Assembly (NCBI RefSeq): GCF_954871325.1
Contig: NC_088775.1
Location: 64,643,561 to 64,707,560 of the forward strand
Direction of reading: 5' to 3'
DNA: 64,000 bases
Source of the DNA: Gordionus sp. m RMFG-2023
Lineage: Eukaryota; Nematomorpha; Gordioida; Chordodea; Parachordodidae
The notes below the pieces were generated by a model. The model saw only the letters and a list, made by a program, of their open reading frames with translations. It was not told the DNA's origin and searched no databases. The translations under genes were made by a program, and so were the position numbers. Of the stretch, positions 32,485 through 42,970 are shown piece after piece. Every line of letters begins with the position of its first letter. Position 1 is the stretch's first letter.

Positions 32485-33375
32485 TCAATTAAAAATATTT
32501 GGCCAAAATCGTATTGAAAATATGATAGATTCGATGCGCAAAATATCAATTCGAACAGCATAATTCTAAAGTCAAATCAAATAGAGAAATATTGAAAATA
32601 TTGATCAACTCTATATGTTTTCTTGGAATTCAGGAGCTCGTATTCCGTGGTGATGATGAATCTTCTAATTCAGTAAAGGAAATTATATTGTATTAATTTA
32701 TGCTCGCAGAAAAAAATTTACTATTGAAACATTTTAGAAATAGTGCAGTTTTTATTGGACTATCATGCAATATTCAAAATGATTTGATTAATTCTATTTC
32801 ATATGTCTTACACCAAAAAATATTAAATTCGTCGAATGGTTAGATATTAGTAAATTCCAAATAATCAATTCCCCAAAATCTTTATTAGATAATTTGAACG
32901 ACACTTTTATTCTCAATTTTTCGACTTACACAAGCTGGAAACCGAATTAAAGGTAGTATTTCGGGATGTTGAATTTAGAAAGAAAAAGAATGTTAATGAA
33001 ATACTTGAATGTTTAATATGCACCAATTTGATGAAAAAAGAGTTTTTTAAATTATGCAAAATCATCTTAACTTTGGCTTTAACAACAGCAAGTGCAGAAC
33101 GGAGTTTTTCATCTTTAAAGAGAATCAAATCTTATTGCAGAAACAGGATGAGCCAAAATCGATTATCGAATCTATCTTTGATTTCGATTGAAAAAAAAAT
33201 TATTAAAAAAATTAAAATCTAGCGATAACTTTTATAATGCAGTACTTGATCATTTTACTCAAAAAAAAGACGAATACCACTTATTTATAAATATTAATGT
33301 TTTTATGGTTTGAGTTTGACTAAAATATAAAATATTTATTGCTTCCCTAGTAGTAAACTTGACGCTTCGTCACTG
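32485..33375 (+). mobile_element. hAT element, 3' part with right terminal repeat
   Basis: The plus strand shows, in several frames, NRIENMIDSMRKISI, NREILKILINSICFLGIQEL, VFRGDDE, FRNSAVFIGLSCNIQNDL, and finally LALTTASAERSFSSLKRIKS with RLSNLSLISIEKKI, the C-terminal dimerisation domain of a ZMYM1/DUF4371-type hAT. The element ends in a terminus reading CAGTGACGAAGCGTCAAG on the minus strand (33375). The left end is missing and the transposase is broken. Confidence 0.7.
33028..33222 (+). pseudogene. hAT C-terminal dimerisation domain
   Basis: This is the best-preserved 64 codons of the preceding hAT. Its core TTASAERSFSSLKRIKSYCR matches the family consensus with E-R-x-F-S-x-L-x-x-I-K, followed by NRLSNLSLISIE. 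Full-length proteins of this type exceed 500 residues, so this is a terminal fragment. Confidence 0.75.
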
Positions 33376-34056
33376 ATATATTCATATATATATTTCAACA
33401 ATATCAATAATAACTATATATGTATAATTTCCACATTACTACACCCACAACACTTGGTAATTTTGGATATGAAGCTATCGCGTTTTATAATCCATAGGAA
33501 GAAAGTTCTTAAATCCGACTATCCTATAGAATACTGATATATCTGTGCTAGAATATTGGCTTATAAATTTGCAGATCAAAATTTTTATCAATTTATGGTT
33601 CTATGCAGATTTCATAAAACCTTTTTTATAAAATTTATATCTCATATTTTTTTTACTATTGTTTTTAAATTGTATTTTAATATAGTTTTTATTTATGTTA
33701 TGTTATATAATTTTATATAAATTAAATATATTATTTAAAAACAAGTAAAAGTTTAAAATTGAACATTATTTTCTTCTTTTTATATATTATTTCTATTGCA
33801 TATTAATTTTTTTTAAAAATGGTTTAATTTAGAAATTAAATTCAATAGTAATGATATCAAAGTACAAAAAATATTTTTAAAAAGGTGACTCGTATTATCC
33901 CAGAGTGGAGTGAATGCTTAAAAAAATTGCACCAGCAGATTTATTTTTAAAAAAAGAAGATAATAAATCGATTCTTCCAAATCATATGGTTTTCTGTTTA
34001 TATGCCATTTTAGCTTTTTTTAAAAAAGATTTCGACCTAAAAACGATATATAATAA

Positions 34057-35416
34057 ATGCTTCGTAGCCTTTTCCAGAAATCAATCCTATTGCCATGCTT
34101 GATTAAAGGACAGAATTCCTTTGTTAAGCCAAGGAAATTTTGTTTTATATATTTAGTTTATTAATTTAATTATTATTAGTTATTAGTAAATATTCCACTC
34201 ATGTTTTGACTGATGAAGAATTTGATGAAAAATATATAAGTTATTTTAGCAAACCTAATATTGACAACTGGGAAATAAGACATGGAATCAATGATATCAT
34301 TGTAAAATTATATTGCCAATTATTGTTTTTATGGGTTTTTATATAATATTCTGTTAGCAATTTATAATATGCCTAATTATTTTTAATCATGGTAAGAGTT
34401 TTATGGAGGATTAAAATTAATTTTATTTTTTACATTATTCTCTCATCACAATTGGTCTTAACATGAATAGAACATTTTAATATCTAAAAATCTATTAAAA
34501 TGTTACAAAATGATTAAAATTAGAAATCTACCTGATCTAATTTTTTTTATTAGTATTGGACTGGCTCAAACTTTTTAAAAAAATTACCCTGCTAAGATTA
34601 TAAATTTAATTATTTAAATGTATTATATTTAACATTTGAATAAATATAATTAATAAATAGTATCCAATATTTTATTGACATCTGTTCCAAAATATTTAAC
34701 CAGTCAAAAAAATCTAAATAATCCTTTTAAAATCAATCTTACAACTTTAAACATTTATTTCTTGCATTTTGTTATAGATTATAACTAGATCATGAAAATT
34801 TTAAATGGGTTCTGGTTTCTACCAATTAAATATTTTTTAATGTACAAATTTTTTTTATATTTAATCACCTTAAGGGATGATATATTATTTTCAGATGAGA
34901 GCCAAATTTTATATTTTCCTGCTTTTACTTTTTAGAATTCCTAATCCTATAAACAGTATAAAAAAAATTAAAATATTCTCAGTTTTGAACTCTTTCTTTA
35001 TGTTTAAAATTTTAGTTTCCCTGAGAAACTTTAAATCGAGATATGACTGTATAATAGGATTTTCTTGATTTATAAATCCCTTTAGATTTTTTATAATTCG
35101 ATAAAATTATTTTTTAGCACTCAGATGTAATACCAGAACCAAAAGTATTAATAGCTATACTTAAAGCATGTAGAAGATTAAACGATTATGCTCTAACTAC
35201 TAGAATTTTAGAAGCAGTCAAAGTAATTCATGAAAGTTTTAACTTGTTTTTAATATTTCATTTATATAGTACAAATGTGGCAGAAAAGTGGATGAAATTT
35301 ATTTGTATCTAATACAAGAAATAAGACCCACAATTGATGAATTAGGAATTAGTACACCAGAAGAATTAGGATTTGATAAACCTGAGTTTCTAGTGGAAGA
35401 GCCTCAATATCAATAA
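34057..35416 (+). CDS. COX5A: Cytochrome c oxidase subunit 5A (complex IV), four exons
   Basis: Nuclear-encoded, matrix-side subunit of mitochondrial complex IV. Exons are 34057-34141, 34180-34301, 35118-35222 and 35270-35416, all with GT-AG introns, giving 152 residues (human 150). Exon 1 encodes [18 protein letters not shown], a basic, acid-free import presequence. Exon 2 has [12 protein letters not shown] and [18 protein letters not shown]; exon 3 VIPEPK and [19 protein letters not shown]; exon 4 [18 protein letters not shown] then [13 protein letters not shown]. Each block aligns in order with animal COX5A. The tail after DKPE is longer than in human. Intron 3 is 47 nt. Intron 1, at 38 nt, is the least certain junction; a different first exon upstream is possible. 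The frame is intact, so the gene is probably functional. Confidence 0.93.
34302..35117 (+). other. COX5A intron 2
   Basis: Donor GTAAAA and acceptor TTTTTTAG lie between codons (phase 0). The intron is 816 nt, AT-rich, with no recognised element inside. The 63-codon frame at 34877-35068 lies within it and is not called. Confidence 0.85.
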
Positions 35417-35417
35417 A
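35412..35417 (+). terminator. Possible polyadenylation signal overlapping the COX5A stop
   Basis: AATAAA includes the TAA stop codon of COX5A. If used, the 3' untranslated region would be very short. Other A/T-rich candidates lie downstream, so use of this hexamer is an inference. Confidence 0.35.
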
Positions 35418-36569
35418 ATTGTATTAATATATCTTTTTTTGCTTGATTTGTAGTTATGATTTATACATTAATATAATTTATTAAACTTACTACTGGATTA
35501 TACCCTTGTTTTCTAATTTTATGTTACTGCATTAATGATTATTCTTATTACTAATGAAAATAGCCATTTTAATAAATAGAGCACAATGATAAGATATCTA
35601 AAAAATGAACAGATTTACATTCAAAAATAAACAACATCGTTTTTCAAATATATAATATTTTGATTAAAAATTTAATATATTTTTTTCAGTTGTTTATCTA
35701 AGAATGACTCCATTTTATATCGTAACTTATAAGGCCATCGAATTATAAACTAGTGGCCATGGTTTGATCCTAATCAAGAATGTTTGTAATTGTTTTTTGC
35801 TTTTCTGGAATTTTTGGTCATATTGCATGCTTTTCCCTAAATTTAAGTTATTTGTTGTATTTTGTGTCGTTGGAGTGACAGAATCATGGAGAATTTTATA
35901 TGATCTAAGGTTCCTTACATATGAAATCGATAAAATGAGATAAAATAGTATTAGCTGCAAATTATTTAATTGACTTAGGAACACTGGATTTAATACCCCT
36001 TTTCTTAATTATAAGACCTTTACTTTTATTTTTCAAAATAATAGTTTAAGTTTGGGGTTCAATTCCCCAATATTTAACTTTTTTTGAAATCCATTTCTTT
36101 CTATGTTATTCAAGATTTTCTAAGACGACATATTACTAGATGTTTTATTATAATGTTGTGATATATAAAGTCATGAGTAATTTAAAATGTACATTTAGCT
36201 AAGAGAAATCGACAATAATAATAAAAACATATCAACATATAATTAGTAAAGCACAACTGAATGAAGTGTTCAGGTGGGGTAATAGGGAAGGGGGTGGTAG
36301 TGGGCTATGCTTGTTTTGTGGTTTCGATCAATGTTTATTCAAAGATGGTAAATCTTACTTGAAGATTTTCTAAGTCTTCAGGGAGCCAATTATGCTCGGT
36401 TTGTTGGCGGGGTACAGTTCCCTCTAACCACATTTAAATCTATAGGGTTTCCCTACTAACCTGCTATGTTATCTTCCGAGGTAGTCTTTGCTTACAGTAA
36501 AGGTTGGATAGTAAGGTTTTTTTGTAATAAGAAATATAGCATCATATTAAATTAATATATTTATATAAG
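35418..36569. other. Region downstream of COX5A, no gene recognised
   Basis: About 36240-36520 is distinctly more GC-rich (for example GGGGTGGTAGTGGGC, GTTTGTTGGCGGGGTACAG) but gives no protein I recognise on either strand. At about 36054-36068 GGGGTTCAATTCCCC is a T-arm-like stem-loop, but no A box or cloverleaf accompanies it. The 85-codon minus frame at 35727-35984 has no features. Confidence 0.4.
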
Positions 36570-36773
36570 TAGTATTGTTAAACGGCTTTGGTCGCTTTTT
36601 AAGACGACTAACTCATTATATTCGCCAAAAATATTAACTAAGCCTAGAAATTTTGCTCATAGGTGTCAAATAGGTTTGGACATTATTAGCGAAATCTCAA
36701 GGCTTATGGAGTAATATTTTAGATATCTTGATTTAGCTGTTTTTAAAATCGGCGAAATCGAGCAACATTACTA
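36570..36773. mobile_element. Short MITE, second copy of the TAGTGTTGTTAAA family
   Basis: It begins TAGTATTGTTAAACGGC and ends with a sequence reading TAGTAATGTTGCTCG on the other strand, giving imperfect inverted termini about 200 bp apart. Interior motifs match 12639-12780. An 8-bp target duplication is not clear. The size and the TAGTGTTG-like ends suggest hAT origin. Confidence 0.5.
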
Positions 36774-36816
36774 AATTCAAGCTTGTAATACGCAAAATTA
36801 TAAAGTAATTAGATAG

Positions 36817-36910
36817 AGGTCTGCGGCCCGAGATTTTTGCATAGCCCAGCAAGTTAAATTTTTTATCCGGCCGGTTAAAATTTCTTTAGAGTTTACCCTT
36901 CCCGAACTTT
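36817..36910 (+). mobile_element. Isolated hAT terminus with GC-rich subterminal motifs
   Basis: AGAGGTCTGCGGCCCGAG is followed by AGCCCAGC and ATCCGGCCGG motifs with intervening T runs, the same layout as the termini at 3018 and 47936. The partner end is not recognised. Confidence 0.4.
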
Positions 36911-37084
36911 ACGAAATGTCAAGTCCTAAAGGGGTTGTTATACTTTCCATTTTTTGTAATAGAATAAATATTTGTCTATAGGTAGACGAAAAATGAGCTG
37001 GAATCTTTCATAATATCGATAAATGCCCAAGAAATAGTCTTTCTCTCATAACATTACAATCTTTTACATTCGAAAAAAGATCGT

Positions 37085-37235
37085 TTGTTTTTGTAAATTT
37101 TTTTATAGATTTTATAAATAAGGATCTTATTTTATAAAAATTTTTTATAGATTTTATAAATAAGGATCTTATTTTATAAAATTTTTTTATAGATTTTATA
37201 AATAAGGTTCTTATTTTATAAAATTTTCTCATTAA
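37085..37235. repeat. 42-bp minisatellite, three copies
   Basis: TTTTATAGATTTTATAAATA followed by AGGATCTTATTTTATAAAA recurs at 37101, 37143 and 37185. The minus strand stays open as a periodic K/I/F-rich peptide, an artefact of the 42-bp period. It lies just outside the LTR element that starts at 37409. Confidence 0.8.
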
Positions 37236-37408
37236 TCAGATCAAAGGATTTACCTTTATATAATAAATGAACCAAATTAACTAAAAAAGGTGTAAAAATC
37301 TAAGAATAAAATATTACCGATTCTACAATAAAATGATACTAACTTTGTTAATTAAAATAAGGCATAATTAAGAAGGAATGCAAAAAAAAATCATTTTCAA
37401 AATATTTT

Positions 37409-37819
37409 TGTCAAGAAGGGTAAGATTTTTTGTTTTATTATTTGTCAAATCATAGGATTAAAAATAAATTTGTAATTTTGATGAATCATCGCTATATAAA
37501 TTAATATTGTATTTGGATGAGTCATCATTGATTTAGAAATAAATTTATTTTATTTTATTATTAATAAATATATATTTATTTTTGTGAATCTATAAAAGAC
37601 AAAAAAAAAGGGGGAAAATTATATAATTGGAATTTATTTTTATATTTTTTTTTTGGAATTTTATATTTGGAATTTTGGATTGTAAATTATATTTTTTTTT
37701 GACGCGTCTTTAAAAGTGGAAATAAATTAAATATATTTTAATTGAAGAATAATAAAGAGTTACCGCATTAAAAATCTAATTTATTGGGATATAAAATATT
37801 TGGGTGTATAAACATAAAA
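37409..37819 (+). repeat. 5' LTR of the Gypsy element
   Basis: It begins TGTCAAGAAGGGTAAG and ends ATAAACATAAAA, and aligns over its length with 46671-47099. A TGGCACCCCAGACG site one base after its end is the probable tRNA primer-binding site. The 3' LTR has an extra stretch of about 18 bp near its start that is missing here. Confidence 0.9.
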
Positions 37820-37820
37820 G

Positions 37821-37838
37821 TGGCACCCCAGACGTCGT
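37821..37838 (+). promoter_or_regulatory. Primer-binding-like site
   Basis: TGGCACCCCAGACGTCGT starts one base after the 5' LTR, where Gypsy elements pair with a tRNA 3' end. The TGG start fits the CCA tail. I cannot say which tRNA it matches. Confidence 0.55.
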
Positions 37839-37892
37839 GTACGGGAAAATATATTTTTATTTGGAATAACGTGGGAAAACTAATTAGTAGAA

Positions 37893-39560
37893 AAAGCGTT
37901 GTATATACGGAATAACGTTGAATATAGGAAAAACGTTGTATATACGGAATAACGTTGAAAATAAAAAAAGCGTTGTATATACGGAATAACGTTGAAAATA
38001 AGAAAAACGTTGTATATACGGAATAACGTTGAAAATAAAAAAAGCGTTGTATATACGGAATAACGTTGAATATAGGAAAAACGTTGTATATACGGAATAA
38101 CGTTGAAAATAAAAAAAGCGTTGTATATACTGAATAACGTTGAAAATAAGAAAAACGTTGTATATACGGAATAACGTTGCAAATAAAAAAAGCGTTGTAT
38201 ATACGGAATAACGTTGAAAATAAGAAAAACGTTGTATATACGGAATAACGTTGAAAATAAAAAAAGCGTTGTATATACGGAATAACGTTGCAAATAAAAA
38301 AAGCGTTGTATATACGGAATAACGTTGAAAATAAGAAAAACGTTGTATATACGGAATAACGTTGAAAATAAAAAAAGCGTTGTATATACGGAATAACGTT
38401 GCAAATAAAAAAAGCGTTGTATACACGGAATAACGTTGCAAATAAAAAAGCGTTGTATATACGGAATAACGTTGAAAATAAGAAAAACGTTGTATATACG
38501 GAATAACGTTGAAAATAAAAAAAGCGTTGTATATACGGAATAACGTTGAATATAGGAAAAACGTTGTATATACGGAATAACGTTGAAAATAAAAAAAGCG
38601 TTGTATATACTGAATAACGTTGAAAATAAGAAAAACGTTGTATATACGGAATAACGTTGCAAATAAAAAAAGCGTTGTATATACGGAATAACGTTGAAAA
38701 TAAGAAAAACGTTGTATATACGGAATAACGTTGAAAATAAAAAAAGCGTTGTATATACGGAATAACGTTGCAAATAAAAAAAGCGTTGTATATATGGAAT
38801 AACGTTGAAAATAAGAAAAACGTTGTATATACGGAATAACGTTGAAAATAAAAAAAGCGTTGTATATACGGAATAACGTTGCAAATAAAAAAAGCGTTGT
38901 ATACACGGAATAACGTTGAAAATAAGAAAAATGTTGTATATACGGAATAACGTTGAAAATAAAAAAAGCGTTGTATATACGGAATAACGTTGAAAATAAG
39001 AAAAACGTTGTATATACGGAATAACGTTGGAAATAAAAAAAGCGTTGTATATACGGAATAACGTTGAAAATAAGAAAAACGTTGTATATACGGAATAACG
39101 TTGAAAATAAAAAAAGCGTTGTATATACGGAATAACGTTGCAAATAAAAAAAAGCGTTGTATATACGGAATAACGTTGAAAATAAGAAAAACGTTGTATA
39201 TACGGAATAACGTTGAAAATAAGAAAAACGTTGTATATACGGAATAACGTTGCAAATAAAAAAAGCGTTGTATATACGGAATAACGTTGAAAATAAAAAA
39301 AGCGTTGTATATACGGAATAACGTTGAAAATAAGAAAAACGTTGTATATACGGAATAACGTTGCAAATAAAAACAGCGTTGTATATACGGAATAACGTTG
39401 AAAATAAGAAAAACGTTGTATATACGGAATAACGTTGAAAATAAAAAAAGCGTTGTATATACGGAATAACGTTGAATATAAGAAAGACATTGTATATACG
39501 GAATAACGTTGAAAATAGGAAAAGCGTTGTATATACGGAATAACGTTGAAACCTAATTGA
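37893..39560. repeat. 37-bp tandem array, about 45 copies, in the Gypsy leader
   Basis: The unit GCGTTGTATATACGGAATAACGTTGAAAATAAAAAAA (read in two halves) repeats with a 37-bp period for 1.66 kb. Two main variants differ in the A-rich half (AAAAAAAG or AAGAAAAA), with further CAAATA and ATATAGG variants. The order of variants recurs, indicating higher-order units of 74 and 111 bp. Because 37 is not a multiple of three and no phase has a stop, all three minus frames stay open for more than 500 codons. Those frames are artefacts. Confidence 0.95.
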
Positions 39561-39989
39561 TATGGAAAGCGTTGAAGGATTGTGGAACACGTTTTTTTTA
39601 AAAGTACACAGAGTGGCCAAATTACACGTAAATTCTGTCCATTTTTGCCAAAAAAAATTTTTTAAAAAAAACTCTTATCGTACGAAAGTACTGCCCAAAT
39701 TTTACAAGTTGTGAATCTGTTACAAAATTTGCCCAAATTGTTGTCATATCTTTAAACTTATTAACTGTAGATGTACATGTGCATCATTGGATTGTTTACA
39801 CTCTTAATAATATCTTCTCTGTTGACATTGCATAACCAAAATTTTTATTTTGAAATTGATCATAAACTTTTAATAGAGTGATGATGAAGAGTTTAAAATT
39901 TGTAAAATACTGGAAAATACAGTATAATATTTTTGGGGCATTGATTATACTAGTAATATGGATGTGTAGCTTAATATGAGGAAGAAGGA

Positions 39990-40630
39990 TGAGGAGAAGT
40001 CAAAGTGTGAGAATAAAGGGGCAGACACTGACAATAGAAGGACATAATAGAGAAGAAGATGTTATGGGAAAGGTAACATGGTTCCCGGTGCAGGAGTTAA
40101 TTAATGGGTGGACGGATAGCGAATTAGATGAATTAACTTATAGGCCTGAAAGGAGAGATTCATATACTAATCAGAGATTGGGGACATATAGGGGATCTAT
40201 ATAAAATTCTCAAGGAAGGAAAGGAGAAATGAGACCCAACTTTGATTCTAGAGTAAGGGGGAGAATGAATTAAAATTGCGGAAGACAGGGACATATGGTC
40301 AGGGATTGTCGGGAAGCAAAGTGTTTCGAATGCGGAAAATTTGGACATATATCCCCTTATTGTCCGGGTAAACAAGAGAAATTACGATGTGCCAGTTGTG
40401 GAAGATTTGGTCATAATAAAGAAGAATGTAATACGGGGAATTATAACACCAGATGGGGATTTCCACAACGAGGAACGGGACAAAGTACTTCAACTGCGCG
40501 ATCTATTGAAAGAGCCAGAGTGGAGGGGCTGAGGGTACCTAGGATGCAAGGAGTTGGAGAGCAAACCGCTGAATGTTTTAGATGTCGGGAACAGGGACAT
40601 GTAGCGAGAGATTGCAGTAATTGCTGACTA
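39990..40630 (+). other. Gypsy gag region with several CCHC zinc knuckles (fossil)
   Basis: CFECGKFGHISPYC, CASCGRFGHNKEEC and CFRCREQGHVARDC are consecutive zinc knuckles, with a fourth, slightly different one just upstream (NCGRQGHMVRDC). This is the nucleocapsid end of gag. The capsid-like upstream part is short and not clearly recognised, so most of gag may be missing or displaced by the repeat array. Confidence 0.8.
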
Positions 40631-40712
40631 TATGATAGTAAAAAAATAGCGACTCAGGTCAAGGCGTGCCGAGTATTAAGAGCCGGGGAGGTGTGTTCAC
40701 GAGGAAAAATAA

Positions 40713-42390
40713 ATGTACATGATGCAGGAGGAGATAATACATGATCCTTGTCCGAGGATCATGATAGATTTTAATGGGAATATGGTACCTATGCTTTTTG
40801 ATACTGGGGCGGCTATTTCAGTGATGAGTTATGCTAGGTATAGGAGTATTTGGCCTGAGGAAATGATAACAAATGAGGGTTTGAGAATACGGCAGTTCGA
40901 TGGGTCACAAGTGGCAGTAATGGGAAGAGTTGAAATAGAGGTGATGAGGGAAGGGGAGATGGAAATATTAGATTTATGGATCATTAATAGGAGGGTAGAA
41001 GCGATGCTGGGATGGGACTGGATCACACGAATTGGTCCATGGTATAGTTTTTGGGGAGTATTTTCATGGTGGGGGATATTTGTGCCCATGACTAGTGAGG
41101 ATATATATTATGAGAGGGAGGTCGATGAAAATTTGGGAATATTGCCGGGAATAGAGAGTATTTTTTATCGGGAAAGAAATGGGGTTGAGGAACAAAGAGG
41201 AGAGATGAGGAGGGACGTGCGAAGTAGGGCTGTAGGGGTCAGAGAGGAGGAGGTAAGGAGAGATAATGTGAGTAGAGACTTTGGGGAGAATGGGAGGGAA
41301 AGAGGAGGAAGGAATAATTATATGAGAGGAATCAGGGCAAATAAATCTAAGGGGGAAATAGGAGCGAATAATTATTATTCTAAGGGGGAAACAGGGGCGA
41401 ATAATTATAATTCTAAGGGGGAAATAGGGGCGAATAATTATAATTCTAACGGGGAAATAGGGGCGAACAATCATAATTCTAAGGGGGAAATAGGGGCGAA
41501 TAATTATAATTCTAAGGGGGAAACAGGGGCGAATAATTATAATTCTAAGGGGGAAATAGGGGCGAAGAATTATAGGATAGAAATCGAGGCGGATAGTCAT
41601 AGGGAAGCGGAGAGGGGTTATCGGGAAGGATTAGGGAAGTCGATTTATAATGGTCGTGAGAGGGAAGAAGAGAAGAAATGGGAGTGGACCGATATTCAGG
41701 ATACTGTCGATCGAGCAATAATATATGGGAAAACAAGAGACGAGGAAATCGAGTCGCAGGAGGTGATGGAAAGGGAGAATCAGAAGAATGATCGAGAGTT
41801 TAGCAGTGAGGAATTAGAAGATGAATTGATCCGGGTGCAAGACGGAATACGGAGATTGGTGGATGTTTATCAAGAGATCTTTGATGAGGAGTTGGGCTGT
41901 CTGAAAGATTATGAAGTGGATATCAAATTAAAGGAGGGATGTGTACCGAAATTTTGCACGTTGCGGCGAGTACCATTTGAGTGGAGGAAGGAAGTGGAAG
42001 TTGAATTGGAGCAATGGGTACAAAAGGGCATCGTATGTGCTGTGGATTATAGTGAATGGGCGACTCCGTTGGTTCCCGTGAAGAGAGCCAATGGCCAACT
42101 CCGTTTATGTGCGGATTTTCGAGGGACGCTAAATCCCTGGGTAGTAGAGGTCAAGTATCCGTTACCCAGAATTGAAGAAATATTGGTCAATTTAAAGGGG
42201 AGTATATATTTTTCGAAAGTGGATTTTTCCAATGCATACTTACAGTTACGGGTGAGGCCGGAGGTAAGGAAATTATTGACTATTACGACCCCAAAAGGGT
42301 TATTTGCATTTTGTAGATTGCCGTTTGGATTGAGTGTATCCGCTCCTATCTTTCAGCGCACTATGGCGGTCGTTTTTCAAGGAATGGAAG
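40713..42390 (+). other. Gypsy protease, repeat-rich linker and N-terminal RT (fossil)
   Basis: MLFDTGAAISVMS (about 40795) is the protease active-site loop. About 41335-41575 encodes about seven copies of an 11-residue unit, GEIGANNYNSK, from a 33-bp tandem repeat lying between protease and RT, an unusual place for such a repeat. RT motifs follow: TPLVPVKRANGQLRLCADF, YFSKVDFSNAYLQL and FCRLPFGLSVSAP. The MITE at 42394 splits this domain before its YMDD motif. Confidence 0.85.
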
Positions 42391-42393
42391 GGG

Positions 42394-42970
42394 CAGCGTC
42401 TACATGACAGGATTTTCACTGGATGCAAACCCCCTTCAAAAATCTTGGCCTACCCCCCTAAAAAATTTTCGCCGCCTTCGGCGGTGATGTTTTTTTATTA
42501 TTATTTTTACCTATTTATTTATTGATACTCTTTTAAAATAATTTATAAAGGATAACTTAAATTAATCTATCTCTACTACCAACTATCGATATTTTGTGAA
42601 TATAAAGAATTTATTTTTTAGATAATAAATTTAATTAAAACCTCCATTATTTACAATGAATTAATTATTATGGCATTATGAGCTTGCTGAAATATCTAAA
42701 CCTTTTAAATTATATTTAAAAGGATAGTTTATTTGGAAAACAATGTGTATGATTGTTTGCAATATATAGATTTGGTCGATGAATTGTATTATAATAATAC
42801 TATAATAGTATTAATTTTTACAGCAATAAATTTTGTCTTATTTCATCTCAAAATTTAATAGATAACCCCCTAAAAAAATTTATCGTACCCCCATTAGCAG
42901 CTTACCCCCTACCCCCTCAAAAAAAATAGGATGCAAACTGTTCCTACCCCTCCCGCTCATGTAGACGCTG
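42394..42970. mobile_element. hAT MITE (copy 2) inserted in Gypsy RT
   Basis: Termini CAGCGTCTACATGA and (other strand) CAGCGTCTACATGAGC are identical for their first 14 bases. The flanks GGAAGGGG (42386-42393) and GGAAGAGG (42971-42978) are an 8-bp target duplication with one mismatch. At 577 bp it resembles copy 1 (23193-23778) along its whole length, including GCAATATATAGATTTGGTCG. It must be younger than the Gypsy insertion. Confidence 0.92.

Noticed and set aside
36054-36068. GGGGTTCAATTCCCC as part of a tRNA gene
   Set aside because: It looks like a T-arm, but there is no A box at a suitable distance and no foldable acceptor or anticodon arm.
37893-39560. Array that superficially looks like CRISPR repeats
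   Set aside because: Units are head to tail with no unique spacers, inside an LTR element of a eukaryotic genome.
37768-39620. Three minus-strand open frames of more than 530 codons with MQRYSVYTTFFLF-type repeats
   Set aside because: They are the three phases of one 37-bp tandem array with no stop in any phase. The peptides are identical repeats shifted by frame, with no family resemblance.
41064-41600. 178-codon minus-strand frame rich in PLRIIIIRP repeats
   Set aside because: It is the complement of the in-frame 33-bp repeat in the Gypsy pol linker.
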